This document shows, piece by piece, positions 36,619 to 46,542 of a stretch of 64,000 nucleotides of DNA. The translations under genes were made by a program, and so were the position numbers. Each line of letters starts with the position of its first letter. Position 1 is the first letter of the stretch. The DNA comes from Bacteroides neonati (lineage in GTDB: Bacteria; Bacteroidota; Bacteroidia; Bacteroidales; Bacteroidaceae), in contig NZ_HG726027.1 in the NCBI RefSeq assembly GCF_000499785.1, positions 186,001 through 250,000 on the forward strand, read 5' to 3'. Below the pieces are notes generated by a model that saw nothing but the letters and a program-made list of their open reading frames with translations, searched no databases and was not told where the DNA came from.

Positions 36619-39600
36619 ATGAATTTTAATCGATTTAAAGTTATCTTTTTTATCTTTTTTATCAATTCTTTTTTGTGTGTTTCTCTCTTTGCACAAAGTA
36701 ATGCGAGAATAACCATCAAGAAAAAGAACACAACGTTGCAAGAAGCATTGCAGGAAATAGAAAAACAATCTACCTATCTGGTTGCTTTTAATGAATCTAA
36801 ACTGGAAAAAACGCAGCGCATTGATTTAAATATCAATGCAGAACCTCTCGAAAAAGCCCTCTCTATGGTATTGTCCGGAACGGGACTAAGCTATAAAATC
36901 AAAGACAGACACATCATGATTGTACAGGAAAGCAAACCGGTTGCTCAGCAACGTCGAGTTACTGGGACTGTGAAAGACGGAAATGGTGAACCATTGATTG
37001 GCGTCAATGTCAAGGTGAAAGGCGCTGGTGCAGGAACAATTACAAATTTGAACGGTGAGTTTTTCTTGCAGGCTGCCAAAGGCGATGTGTTGGAAATCTC
37101 TTATATTGGTTATGCACCTAAACAGGTTACTTTAGGAGATGCGCTAGCCTATTCGGTTGTTTTGCAGGAAGATGCCAAAGTATTGGACGAGGTGGTAGTT
37201 ACTGCTCTCGGTATAAAACGATCGGAGAAAGCGCTGAGCTATAATGTACAGAAAGTAAATAATGAATCGCTTACTGCGGTGAAAGATGTTAATTTTGTAA
37301 ATGCGTTGAATGGTAAGGTTGCAGGTGTGAATATCAACGCCTCTTCAGCTGGTGCAGGTGCTGCAACGCGTGTTGTTGTACGAGGTGTGAAGTCTATTAC
37401 AGGTGGCAATAATGTCCTTTATGTGATTGATGGTGTACCTATGAATAATATCAGTGGTGGGGATATAGGTACTGATCTTAGATTTGCTAAACAGCCCGGT
37501 AGTGAAGGTATTGCCGATATTAATCCCGATGATATTGAAAGTGTCTCCGTATTAACAGGTCCTTCGGCAGCTGCTCTTTATGGTTCTGCCGCAGCCAGTG
37601 GTGTTATATTGATCAATACAAAGAAAGGAAAAGAAGGACAACTCAAAGTTAGTTTTTCTTCCAGCATCGATTTTTCCACTCCATTTATTAAACCTGAGTT
37701 TCAAAACACTTATGGTAATGTAAAGGGAGAGTTTGAAAGTTGGGGAGAAAAACTTCCTACACCCTCTTCTTTTGATCCGATGGACTTCTTTGAAACAGGA
37801 CATAACTTTATTAATTCTTTATCTATGACCACAGGAACAAAGCAAAATCAAACATTTGTATCTGTGGCAACAACAAATTCAAAAGGTATTATTACAAATA
37901 ATAATTATGATCGCTACAATTTTACGGTTCGTAACACTGCGAGTTTCTTGAATGATAAATTGCATTTAGACTTGAATGGGAACTACATCATTCAGAAATC
38001 ACAAAATATGTATCGTCCAGGTGAATATTATAATCCCATTCCTGCAGTTTACCTCTTTCCGAGGGGGGAGAGTTGGCAAGCTGTACAACTCTATAAACGG
38101 TATGATCCGATTCGTAAATTTCCGGTGCAGAATTGGGCGTATGGTGATAATGGTATGCAGATGCAAAACCCATATTTCATAGTGAACGACATGATGACTC
38201 CGAGTAAACGTAAACGCTATATGTTTATGGCCAGTTTGAAGTACGATATTCTTGACTGGCTTAATGTGTCAGGGCGTATTCGTATGGATAACGCAAATAC
38301 AGAGAGTGAAACTCGTTATCACGCTTCTGGACAAGGTATTTTATATGCCAATACACACGGCAATGGTATGTTTGGACATTCCCAATCTCTTTCTCAACAA
38401 ACATATATGGACTTCATCTTAGGTATAAACAAAACATTTGGTGATTTCAATCTTGTAGGAAACTTTGGTGCCAGTTTGGAAGATCTGTATACAAGTAACG
38501 TGGGATTTTTTGGTCCTATCTTGAAAGTGCCAAATACTTTCTCCTCCGATGCCCTTGACCCCCAGTTTAATCATGGTGGAGACAGCTCTTTCCGCAAACG
38601 CGGCACAGCCATCTTTGGTAGCGCAGAATTGGGTTGGAGGAATATGCTGTACCTGACGATAACAGGTCGTAACGACTGGAGTTCCTTGTTGGTGAATGCC
38701 AAAGAGCCATCGTTCTTCTATCCTTCAATCGGCTTGTCGGGTGTTATCTCTGAAATGGCAAAACTTCCTGACTGGGTTACTTACATGAAAGTAAGAGGGT
38801 CATACACAGAGGTAGGTTCTCCCATCCCGGATCGGTATCGCGGTATGACTCGTGGAACAGTGACCTTGCCTATGGAAAATGGGCTTCCCGGTACAAAAAC
38901 GGTGAAACCTTTTTATGATTTTCAAGCGGAGCGTACCCGTTCTTATGAGACAGGTTTGAACTTGCGTATGTTCAATAATAAGGTTAATTTTGATTTTACT
39001 TACTATTTATCCAATACTTATAACCAAACATTCTTGAATACGCTTCCCGCTTCTGCTTCATATTCGTCATTTATCATTCAAGCAGGTAATATACAAAACC
39101 ATGGTTTTGAGATAACATTGGGATATAGCGACAAATTTGGACCTGTAAGTCTGTCCTCCAATCTGATTTATTCGCGAAATGTCAATAAAGTAAAAGAATT
39201 GGTACATGATTATCCAACGGGTGATGGAGATAAAACGATCAGCTTTAAAGAAACAAGTGCTGGAGGTGGTTATATTCGCGAAGGTGATGCAATTGGCGAT
39301 GTGTATATTACCAAGATCTTGAAACGGGATAATAAAGGTGATGTTTACGTAGATGCAGAGGGAAATATCTCTACTATGGATCTCCCTGATGGTAAACGCT
39401 TGAAAATCGGATCTGTCAACCCTGATTTTACGATGGGTTGGAGAAACGATATCTCGTATAAAAACTTCAACTTGGCTTTCTTGATTAATGCACGTGTAGG
39501 AGGTATCGTTACTTCTGGAACGCAAGCTTTAATGGACCAATATGGAGTTTCTAAAACTTCAGCTATTGCGCGCGATAATGGTGGGGTGATGGTCAAAGGT

Positions 39601-39915
39601 GGTAAAATAGTGGATGCACGCAAATACTATTCGGTAGTAGGTGGAGAGCAACTTGCGGCATATTATTATTATAAAGCTACCAATGTACGTCTTCAAGAGA
39701 TAAGTTTGGGGTATAAATTTCCCAAGAAGATGTTTGGAACTCAGATGCCGGATCTTTCACTGTCTCTTATTGGTCGTAATCTATGGATGATTTATTGTAA
39801 GGCACCATTTGATCCCGAGCTCACTGCTACAACAGGAACTTATGGACAGGGAAGTGAGTACTTAGGAGCACCGAGCTTACGTAATATTGGATTTAGTTTA
39901 AAAATACAGTTCTAA
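36619..39915 (+). CDS. SusC/RagA TonB-dependent receptor with STN signalling domain
   Basis: 1098 residues. Order: signal peptide; STN domain (about residues 28-90, I-T-I-K-K-K-N-T-T-L-Q); carboxypeptidase-regulatory-like domain from about 115 (V-T-G-T-V-K-D-G-N-G-E-P-L-I-G); TonB box region D-E-V-V-V-T-A-L-G near 190; plug with A-L-N-G-K-V-A-G-V; then the barrel ending in aromatic Phe. The extra STN domain is what lets it talk to the FecR anti-sigma factor encoded upstream. It pairs with the SusD-like protein whose gene starts 12 nt later. The predicted cargo is host N-glycan released by the GH18 enzyme. Confidence 0.96.
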   Translation: MNFNRFKVIFFIFFINSFLCVSLFAQSNARITIKKKNTTLQEALQEIEKQSTYLVAFNESKLEKTQRIDLNINAEPLEKALSMVLSGTGLSYKIKDRHIMIVQESKPVAQQRRVTGTVKDGNGEPLIGVNVKVKGAGAGTITNLNGEFFLQAAKGDVLEISYIGYAPKQVTLGDALAYSVVLQEDAKVLDEVVVTALGIKRSEKALSYNVQKVNNESLTAVKDVNFVNALNGKVAGVNINASSAGAGAATRVVVRGVKSITGGNNVLYVIDGVPMNNISGGDIGTDLRFAKQPGSEGIADINPDDIESVSVLTGPSAAALYGSAAASGVILINTKKGKEGQLKVSFSSSIDFSTPFIKPEFQNTYGNVKGEFESWGEKLPTPSSFDPMDFFETGHNFINSLSMTTGTKQNQTFVSVATTNSKGIITNNNYDRYNFTVRNTASFLNDKLHLDLNGNYIIQKSQNMYRPGEYYNPIPAVYLFPRGESWQAVQLYKRYDPIRKFPVQNWAYGDNGMQMQNPYFIVNDMMTPSKRKRYMFMASLKYDILDWLNVSGRIRMDNANTESETRYHASGQGILYANTHGNGMFGHSQSLSQQTYMDFILGINKTFGDFNLVGNFGASLEDLYTSNVGFFGPILKVPNTFSSDALDPQFNHGGDSSFRKRGTAIFGSAELGWRNMLYLTITGRNDWSSLLVNAKEPSFFYPSIGLSGVISEMAKLPDWVTYMKVRGSYTEVGSPIPDRYRGMTRGTVTLPMENGLPGTKTVKPFYDFQAERTRSYETGLNLRMFNNKVNFDFTYYLSNTYNQTFLNTLPASASYSSFIIQAGNIQNHGFEITLGYSDKFGPVSLSSNLIYSRNVNKVKELVHDYPTGDGDKTISFKETSAGGGYIREGDAIGDVYITKILKRDNKGDVYVDAEGNISTMDLPDGKRLKIGSVNPDFTMGWRNDISYKNFNLAFLINARVGGIVTSGTQALMDQYGVSKTSAIARDNGGVMVKGGKIVDARKYYSVVGGEQLAAYYYYKATNVRLQEISLGYKFPKKMFGTQMPDLSLSLIGRNLWMIYCKAPFDPELTATTGTYGQGSEYLGAPSLRNIGFSLKIQF

Positions 39916-39927
39916 TATATTATCAAA

Positions 39928-41526
39928 ATGAAAAGAAAAGTTACAAAATATATAGCATTGATGGCTGTCGGTATGCTGAGTTTTCATGCTTGCCAGACAG
40001 ACTTTGAAAAAATAAATAGAGATTTTCGCCACCCGACTGAAGATGACTTAAAAAAGGATGGTCTGGATGTCGGAGGTTTCTTTACCAGCTTTCAAACTAC
40101 GATTTTCCCGGTGGGAAACTCTGGAACAGATTATGTAAATGACTATCAAATACCTTATACATTAGCAGGGGCATGTTGGATCGGCTATATCTCTCCGGCT
40201 CAAAATAAGTGGATTGGAAGAGGCTTTCCATCCTATTCATTGAAAGGGTGGAGTGATTATACTTTTTCAGTAATGTATAAAAAAACTTTTGCTAGTTGGT
40301 TGAACTTAAAAGAGCAAACAATAGGTGATGATGCAGTAAATGCATTGCTGGATATCATAAAGGTTACAAGTCTTCACAAAGCAACAGATACTTTTGGCCC
40401 TATTCCCTATCTGAAGATTTCCAAAGGGAATATGCTTCAAGCAACTTATGATTCTCAAAAGGATGTGTATTCTGAAATGTTGAAAGAATTAGATAATGCC
40501 GTGCAGGTTCTTGATCAGGTAAGACACAATGTCCTTCCTAAATACGACTTGATGTATGGGGGTGATTATGTAAAATGGGGAAAATTAGCTAATTCTATGA
40601 TGTTGCGTTTAGCCATGCGCGTGGTATATGCCGATGAAGCATTGGCTAAAGAATATGCAGAGAAAGCAATTTCAAACCCATTCGGTGTAATGGTAGAGGC
40701 GAATGATATGGCACAACTATCACAAGGTGCCGGACTTTTCCTGAACAACCCTTTAGTCATAATTAATGGCTCTTCTTATAACGATGCTCGTATGGGTGCT
40801 GAAATTTACTCATATATGGTGGGCTATGAAGATCCGCGTACAGACGTCTATTTTACGAAAGCTAAACAAAGTTCTGTGGAAGGATTCTATCCTGTTTTCA
40901 AAAGCCTTGAAAAGGTTTCAGAATATTTGGATAGAACAAAATACTCGTTGTTGAACGTACAAAATGCAACTCCTATTTATATAATGAAGGCTTCAGAAGT
41001 TGCATTCTTGCGCGCTGAGGGTGCTTTACGCAATTGGAATATGGGTGGTGCTACCGCAGAAGAACTTTACAACAAGGCTATCGCACTTTCGTTCAAAGAG
41101 AATGGCATAGATGATAGTAAAGCTAAAAGTTATGTAGCCAACTCATCTAATAAACCAGTGAAATTTGTGGATAACACAAATCCCGCAAATAACCTTGCTC
41201 CTGTTAGTACGATTACTGTCAAATGGGAAGGTAAAGAGTTTGAGAAATCGTTGGAACAAATTATAACTCAAAAGTATATTGCACTTTATCCTGATGGACA
41301 AGAGGCTTGGAGCGAATATCGTCGTACAGGATATCCTCATATTTTTCCTGCCAAATTTGTCCGTACAGACTCTGATGTAGACGGAACTGTAGGTCCTACT
41401 CGTATTGTTTATTCTAATAAAGAATACACTGACAATCTTGAAAACATTAACAAGGCTGTTCAGATGTTAGGCGGACCCGACAAAGGTAACACGCGGGTAT
41501 GGTGGGATAAGAAATCCAATAAATAA
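39928..41526 (+). CDS. SusD/RagB-like lipoprotein (SusD_like_2 type)
   Basis: 532 residues with lipobox F-H-A-C (Cys22). The start Q-T-D-F-E-K-I-N and segments such as W-G-K-L-A-N-S-M-M-L-R-L-A-M-R and E-V-A-F-L-R-A-E-G-A-L are typical of the SusD-like group 2 proteins. C-terminal part has Q-E-A-W-S-E-Y-R-R-T-G-Y-P. It is the glycan-capturing partner of the receptor just upstream and is followed 16 nt later by the GH18 gene. Confidence 0.93.
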   Translation: MKRKVTKYIALMAVGMLSFHACQTDFEKINRDFRHPTEDDLKKDGLDVGGFFTSFQTTIFPVGNSGTDYVNDYQIPYTLAGACWIGYISPAQNKWIGRGFPSYSLKGWSDYTFSVMYKKTFASWLNLKEQTIGDDAVNALLDIIKVTSLHKATDTFGPIPYLKISKGNMLQATYDSQKDVYSEMLKELDNAVQVLDQVRHNVLPKYDLMYGGDYVKWGKLANSMMLRLAMRVVYADEALAKEYAEKAISNPFGVMVEANDMAQLSQGAGLFLNNPLVIINGSSYNDARMGAEIYSYMVGYEDPRTDVYFTKAKQSSVEGFYPVFKSLEKVSEYLDRTKYSLLNVQNATPIYIMKASEVAFLRAEGALRNWNMGGATAEELYNKAIALSFKENGIDDSKAKSYVANSSNKPVKFVDNTNPANNLAPVSTITVKWEGKEFEKSLEQIITQKYIALYPDGQEAWSEYRRTGYPHIFPAKFVRTDSDVDGTVGPTRIVYSNKEYTDNLENINKAVQMLGGPDKGNTRVWWDKKSNK

Positions 41527-41542
41527 TTTTTAATAGATAATA

Positions 41543-42691
41543 GTGATGAAACTAAAAAAGACACTCCATATACTATTGCTTATTGCAATCTCCTGCTTCC
41601 AAACGGCTTGTTCGGATTGGACAGAGTTAGAAAATGAAAATATTGACAAGCTTCTGGAGCATGCAGATGCTGAGATGAAAGCAGCCAATGAAAAATATTA
41701 CGAAAATTTACGTATATATAAAAAATCAGAGCACTCATTGACATTTGGGTGGTTTGCTGCATGGGCAGCCAATGGACCCGGCTCAACATTCTTGTCGCAA
41801 TTGCCAGATAGCACCGACTTGGTGGCTATTTGGGGCGAAAAACTTTGGGCAAATCCTACAAAAGAGATGTTGGCCGACTTGAAATATGCCCAAGAAGTAA
41901 AGGGGTTAAAGGTGGTAACGGCTTGTCTGCTGTTTGATATAGGTAAAGGTCTTACTCCACCTGTGCCAGCCGATTTTGCTGAGAAGAATCCGGATATTCC
42001 AAAAGAAAAACACTGGGAGACATGGAATAAAGGTTTTTGGGGATGGAAAGATGGTGACGAAGAGGCTATCCTGAAATCTGTCGAGACTTATGCAAATGCA
42101 CTTTGCGATACTATTTTTAAATTTGGTTATGATGGTTTTGACCTTGATGCTGAGCCGAGTTATTCACAGCCGTTTCAAACAGCTAAAGAGATGTGGAGAC
42201 CGCCTCAACGCATGTATACGTTTTTCGAGACGATGGCAAAACGCATCGGACCTAAAGCCGAGACAGAAGAAGGACGTAAGAAGCTGTTGATAGTGGATGG
42301 AGAGCCGGATTGGTTTCCACCTAAATATGGACCCTATATGAATTATTTCATTCTACAAACTTATGGAGCCAGTTCTAATGCTAGATTAGACAGTAGATTG
42401 AATTCTTTAATTAGTCATTTTTCATCGGTTCATACTCCCGAAGAAGTTGCAAATAAATTGATTGTGACGGAAGAATTTGAGAAATATTCGTCTACTGGTG
42501 GTGTTAATTTTTCTACCCCAGATGGGAGAACTGTTCCTTCTTACATAGGTATGGCGGAATGGAAGCCGCTTGGGGGACAATACCGCAAAGGAGGTATCGG
42601 TTCTTATCACATGCAAAAGGACTTTGCAGCACAGCCCACTTATAAGTATTTGAGAAAAGGTATTCAGATAATGAATCCGGCTAATAAATAA
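41543..42691 (+). CDS. GH18 endo-beta-N-acetylglucosaminidase lipoprotein
   Basis: 382 residues; lipobox Q-T-A-C (Cys23). The GH18 catalytic motif DGxDxDxE is intact as D197-G-F-D200-L-D202-A-E204, with E204 the proton donor. Size, lipidation and the neighbours (SusC/D, DUF1735 proteins) resemble Bacteroides ENGases that cut the chitobiose core of Asn-linked glycans. It would act on the cell surface and release whole glycans for import. A chitinase role is less likely because no chitin-type binding module is present. Confidence 0.9.
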   Translation: MMKLKKTLHILLLIAISCFQTACSDWTELENENIDKLLEHADAEMKAANEKYYENLRIYKKSEHSLTFGWFAAWAANGPGSTFLSQLPDSTDLVAIWGEKLWANPTKEMLADLKYAQEVKGLKVVTACLLFDIGKGLTPPVPADFAEKNPDIPKEKHWETWNKGFWGWKDGDEEAILKSVETYANALCDTIFKFGYDGFDLDAEPSYSQPFQTAKEMWRPPQRMYTFFETMAKRIGPKAETEEGRKKLLIVDGEPDWFPPKYGPYMNYFILQTYGASSNARLDSRLNSLISHFSSVHTPEEVANKLIVTEEFEKYSSTGGVNFSTPDGRTVPSYIGMAEWKPLGGQYRKGGIGSYHMQKDFAAQPTYKYLRKGIQIMNPANK

Positions 42692-42707
42692 TCTAAATAT
42701 TTTAGAA

Positions 42708-43856
42708 ATGAAAAAGAGATTAAATTATATTCTTACAGGAGTTCTTTCGTTCATCGTCTTTGGCTGTGCCAACGTGGATGTAGATGAAGTGAATGCTCAG
42801 AAAAATCTGCCTAATGCAGTATATATGGAAGAGGTTGAAAGCTCTCCAATGAAAAAAATATTGCTTGAGGAAAATGGCGCAGTGGCTAGATTCTCTGCAC
42901 GTACCGCCAATCTTGCTCAGGAAGACGTTTATATAGCTTATGCAGTTGATACGACTACTTTGAATAAGTATAATGAAGAACATGGCAAGAACTTCAAGAT
43001 ACTCCCTTCTGAATATTTTACAGTAGAACGTGTTGAGGATGTGATACAAGCGGGATCATACAATACTGCACCGGTGAAGATTAATATCAAGAAAGAAGCG
43101 GCAACGCTCAACCCCTCATACAAATATGCCATCCCGGTACAAGTCAGTACGGCTAATAGCATGGGAGTTTTAGAACAAAGCTCTTATCAGATATTTGCGC
43201 TGGATCGTATTCTGGAGACTTCTGTAATGCGCCAACAAGGGTTCTATATGAAGTATACGTTTCCCAATGCACCGGTCGAGATCAAGGAGTGGACTTTTCA
43301 TTATGGCATGAAGTTCGATCGTTTGTTTGATAACCAACAGCCTGCCATGGGGTCTTTTTACTCTCGCATAACATCGAACGGAAAGCTTCAATATAAGGCG
43401 GGTGGTTCTGACGATCCATTGGCTTTTTCGAAGCAGTCCCTTGCACGGAACACATGGTATCACATTACATTTACGTATAAAAAACAACATGTGAAAATGT
43501 ATATTAATGGTATTCTTGAGACAGAATTTGATGTTGCAAATAACGACAATTGGTATAAAATCCAAGCTAGTTTTGGTAATTTTGTAGGTTATATGCGTGA
43601 TATTCGTCTCTACGACTGTGCGTTGACTTCTGATCAAATAATGGAAAATCTTTATGTTGAGGATCCGACAAACAAACACCTGTTGGTTTATGCTCCACTG
43701 ACTAAAGAGTCGGGATTGAAGTGCTCTGTAAGCAAGTTTAAGGAAAATAACGAACCGATACACTTTCATTCTTATGTTTCATCGTCCTCTGACGTTCCTT
43801 ACGATGAGGCAAAGATTCAATGGACATCACCTGTTTATTTTCCAGAAAAAAAATAG
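42708..43856 (+). CDS. DUF1735 and LamG-like surface lipoprotein
   Basis: 382 residues; lipobox V-F-G-C (Cys20). Residues about 35-165 form a DUF1735-type beta-sandwich (V-A-R-F-S-A-R-T, Y-A-I-P-V-Q-V-S), residues about 190-330 a concanavalin/LamG-like domain with W-Y-H-I-T-F-T-Y and V-K-M-Y-I-N-G. Proteins of this build are found beside GH18 genes in N-glycan loci and are thought to bind glycan at the surface. No catalytic residues are evident. The gene starts 16 nt after the GH18 gene. Confidence 0.85.
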   Translation: MKKRLNYILTGVLSFIVFGCANVDVDEVNAQKNLPNAVYMEEVESSPMKKILLEENGAVARFSARTANLAQEDVYIAYAVDTTTLNKYNEEHGKNFKILPSEYFTVERVEDVIQAGSYNTAPVKINIKKEAATLNPSYKYAIPVQVSTANSMGVLEQSSYQIFALDRILETSVMRQQGFYMKYTFPNAPVEIKEWTFHYGMKFDRLFDNQQPAMGSFYSRITSNGKLQYKAGGSDDPLAFSKQSLARNTWYHITFTYKKQHVKMYINGILETEFDVANNDNWYKIQASFGNFVGYMRDIRLYDCALTSDQIMENLYVEDPTNKHLLVYAPLTKESGLKCSVSKFKENNEPIHFHSYVSSSSDVPYDEAKIQWTSPVYFPEKK

Positions 43857-43868
43857 AATTAGAATAAT

Positions 43869-45212
43869 ATGAAAAAAAATACATTATTATATATCATTCC
43901 TGCCTGTATCATCCTGTTGACATCGTGCAGTAAGGAGTTAAGTTATGAAGGTGAATATGATGTGAAGAGCTATTATAACGGTGTCGATCCACGTCAAAAT
44001 TTAGTGTTTTTCTCCCAACCTTTTGCGGAGATTATAATTCCTTTTATTGGTACGACCAGTATAGGTGCTGAAGTAGAGGCAAGTATGCTTATCGCCACTA
44101 CTCGCCCTGTTGAAAAAGATAATCGATTCGCTTTAGAGGTCTTGAAAAGTGACGATATAGCTTTGGCTGGTTACCAAACGCGAGAGTTTATTGGTGTAGA
44201 TAAAGTGAAAATAGCAGAATCCACCTGTGTGATTCCCGCAGGTATGGGAAAAACGACAGCTAAGCTTAGCGTGAATATGGAAGGGTTGAAGATTAATAGT
44301 TTACTACCTGTTCGTCTTGTTAAAGAAGAATCTTCTGTCTTTTTTCCGAGCACAAACAGAGGGCTTCAATTGTTGACGTTCAAAGATGAACAGGTGATAA
44401 CTCTGAAAAATCAGGTTTTTGAAAAAGCAGTTACTCTTACTTCTAAGGAGACTATTGTATCTGGGGGTACCAAAATTGATTTATCAGTATTGTCTTCTCT
44501 CAAATTGAAAGAAGGATATACAGTCAATCTAGTGCGTGCCGATGAGGTAGCGAAAGATTATCCCGGGAGATTAAAGGATTATCAGTTGGCTCCAGACAAT
44601 ATGTTTCCTAAATTTGATGCAAAATCTCTAGATGAGGTTAATGTGGTAGATTTCTCTTTTGAACTAAAAGGACTCAATCAGTTTACTGAAGCTAAAAAGA
44701 TTTATATGCCCATGAAAATAGTCATTTTTGACAAAGATGGGAAGAATATAGAGCTTCTTAAGAATAAAGCAGATGTTCTCATTCAGCTGGATATTGATGT
44801 TTCTAAAATGGTACTTACCACGGAAGAGTTGACAACCGCATTGTCGAAAGAGGGATGGAGCATTACAGCTTCAAAAAGACCTAATTTAGCTCCTTATTTG
44901 ATTGACGGTATAAACTCTAGGGAGTGGTATGGAAGCGGTGAGGATGTTACTGTGACTCTTGATATGAAAGGCGAGCGCCGGATTGATGGTGTAATGTTAG
45001 AAAACACGAGTCCCTATCCTAGTCCCACCGGGTATACCATATATGTGAGTAATGATGGTGTCAAATGGGAAAAAGTGTCCAACAAGATCCTTGCAAGTAC
45101 GAAAAAGGTTACTATTAAATCTCTTGAAACCATAAATGCACACTATATGCGTTTCTCACTTTCTTTTGGGAGTTACGGATACCTAACTGAGATAACCGTT
45201 TACGGTAAATAA
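43869..45212 (+). CDS. DUF1735 and F5/8-type surface lipoprotein
   Basis: 447 residues; lipobox L-T-S-C (Cys20). Two DUF1735-like sandwich modules (about residues 45-165 and 180-310) are followed by a C-terminal discoidin/F5-8 type (CBM32-like) domain from about residue 330, with I-D-G-V-M-L-E-N-T and Y-T-I-Y-V-S-N-D-G. Likely a surface glycan-binding protein of the PUL. It is the last gene of the operon, followed by a terminator. Confidence 0.85.
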   Translation: MKKNTLLYIIPACIILLTSCSKELSYEGEYDVKSYYNGVDPRQNLVFFSQPFAEIIIPFIGTTSIGAEVEASMLIATTRPVEKDNRFALEVLKSDDIALAGYQTREFIGVDKVKIAESTCVIPAGMGKTTAKLSVNMEGLKINSLLPVRLVKEESSVFFPSTNRGLQLLTFKDEQVITLKNQVFEKAVTLTSKETIVSGGTKIDLSVLSSLKLKEGYTVNLVRADEVAKDYPGRLKDYQLAPDNMFPKFDAKSLDEVNVVDFSFELKGLNQFTEAKKIYMPMKIVIFDKDGKNIELLKNKADVLIQLDIDVSKMVLTTEELTTALSKEGWSITASKRPNLAPYLIDGINSREWYGSGEDVTVTLDMKGERRIDGVMLENTSPYPSPTGYTIYVSNDGVKWEKVSNKILASTKKVTIKSLETINAHYMRFSLSFGSYGYLTEITVYGK

Positions 45213-45229
45213 ATTTCGATATAAAAAAT

Positions 45230-45290
45230 AATCCCCTTATTTACTCTCTTCATTCTTTGAAAAAAGAAGAGTAAAATAAGGGGATTCTAT
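45230..45290 (+). terminator. Terminator of the N-glycan PUL operon
   Basis: AATCCCCTTATTTACTCT (45230-45247) pairs with 45268-45286 (one extra A on the right arm), followed by T-rich CTATATTT. It ends the SusC-to-DUF1735 transcript. Confidence 0.75.
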
Positions 45291-45406
45291 ATTTATCTTA
45301 TATTTTATTGGCCTGATAAATGAAATGATTTTGAGAGATGATTGTTAGTGTTTCAATTTAGTTGCTCTGATTATAACGAAAAGTTATCATACATAAATAG
45401 AAACGA

Positions 45407-45438
45407 TTGGGATATCTACTTTGGAAGCGTTATTTTTG
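45407..45438 (+). promoter_or_regulatory. Promoter of yeiH (TTG - 21 - TATTTTTG)
   Basis: TTG at 45407-45409, 21-bp spacer, TATTTTTG at 45431-45438, 34 nt before ATG 45473. Confidence 0.5.
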
Positions 45439-45472
45439 CACTCGGAAAAGTAAATTAATAAATTAAAATTAT

Positions 45473-46471
45473 ATGGCTTCATTGACCGAATCGTTGCAAA
45501 GGAATAATAAAACTATTTATGCAGCATTGCTGATTGTTTTGTGTGTTTTCATGTTGTTAGACTATATACCAGGCTGTAGTGCAGTCTCTTCGTGGGTTAC
45601 TCCTCCGGTGGCACTTTTTCTGGGGTTGGCTTTTGCGTTGTTATGTGGGCAGGCGCACCCCAAGTTCAATAAAAAACTCTCTAAATACCTATTGCAGTAT
45701 TCTGTAGTTGGCTTGGGTTTTGGTATGAATATTCAGGCTGCCTTGGCTTCGGGTAAGGAAGGAATGGAGTTTACCATTATCTCGGTGGTAGGAACCATGC
45801 TGATTGGTTGGTTTGTCGGTCGTAAGTTACTGAAAGTTGATCGCGATACCTCTTATTTGATTAGTTCGGGCACGGCTATCTGCGGAGGTAGTGCTATTGC
45901 TGCCGTAGGACCTGTGTTGAAAGCGAAAGATAGTGAGATGTCTGTGGCATTAGGTACTATTTTCATTCTAAATGCCATTGCACTGTTTATCTTTCCGGTT
46001 ATCGGGCATGCACTGAACATGAGCCAGCATGAATTTGGAACATGGGCGGCCATAGCCATTCACGATACCAGTTCGGTAGTAGGTGCCGGTCAGGCATATG
46101 GTGAGGAAGCGTTGCAAGTTGCTACCACGATCAAACTGACCCGTGCGCTTTGGATTATTCCATTGGCATTTGCCACTTCATTTATCTTTAAAAGCAAGGG
46201 GCAAAAGATAAGCATTCCCTGGTTTATTTTCTTCTTTGTGCTGGCGATGGTGGTCAATACCTACCTATTGGGAACTACCGAGACCGGTATTCAGATTGGT
46301 AATGCAATCAACGGGTTTGCCCGTAAAACACTAACGATTACCCTCTTCTTTATCGGGGCATCGCTATCGAGAGACGTATTGAAGGCGGTAGGTATTAAAC
46401 CGCTTGTTCAAGGTATTGTACTTTGGATCATCATTAGTTGCAGTACGCTTGCGTATATTTATTGGTTCTGA
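45473..46471 (+). CDS. yeiH: YeiH-family (UPF0324) putative sulfate exporter
   Basis: 332 residues, about ten membrane helices. Family segments: V-V-G-L-G-F-G-M-N near residue 80, the loop S-S-G-T-A-I-C-G-G-S-A-I-A-A near residue 130, and I-A-I-H-D-T-S-S-V-V-G-A near residue 195. It sits in the inner membrane; homologues are annotated as sulfate/sulfite exporters on indirect evidence. In other bacteria a LysR gene often lies beside it, here not. Single gene between two terminators. Confidence 0.92.
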   Translation: MASLTESLQRNNKTIYAALLIVLCVFMLLDYIPGCSAVSSWVTPPVALFLGLAFALLCGQAHPKFNKKLSKYLLQYSVVGLGFGMNIQAALASGKEGMEFTIISVVGTMLIGWFVGRKLLKVDRDTSYLISSGTAICGGSAIAAVGPVLKAKDSEMSVALGTIFILNAIALFIFPVIGHALNMSQHEFGTWAAIAIHDTSSVVGAGQAYGEEALQVATTIKLTRALWIIPLAFATSFIFKSKGQKISIPWFIFFFVLAMVVNTYLLGTTETGIQIGNAINGFARKTLTITLFFIGASLSRDVLKAVGIKPLVQGIVLWIIISCSTLAYIYWF

Positions 46472-46490
46472 TTGTTAAAAGAGAGAGAAT

Positions 46491-46542
46491 ACGCAATGCG
46501 GGTATGTCGGGCTATGCTTCTGATATACCCGCATTGTTGCGT
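46491..46542. terminator. Two-way terminator between yeiH and the DUF4252 gene
   Basis: ACGCAATGCGGGTAT (46491-46505) pairs with ATACCCGCA-TTG-TTGCGT (46525-46542) with a small bulge. It fills the gap between convergent genes. Confidence 0.75.
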
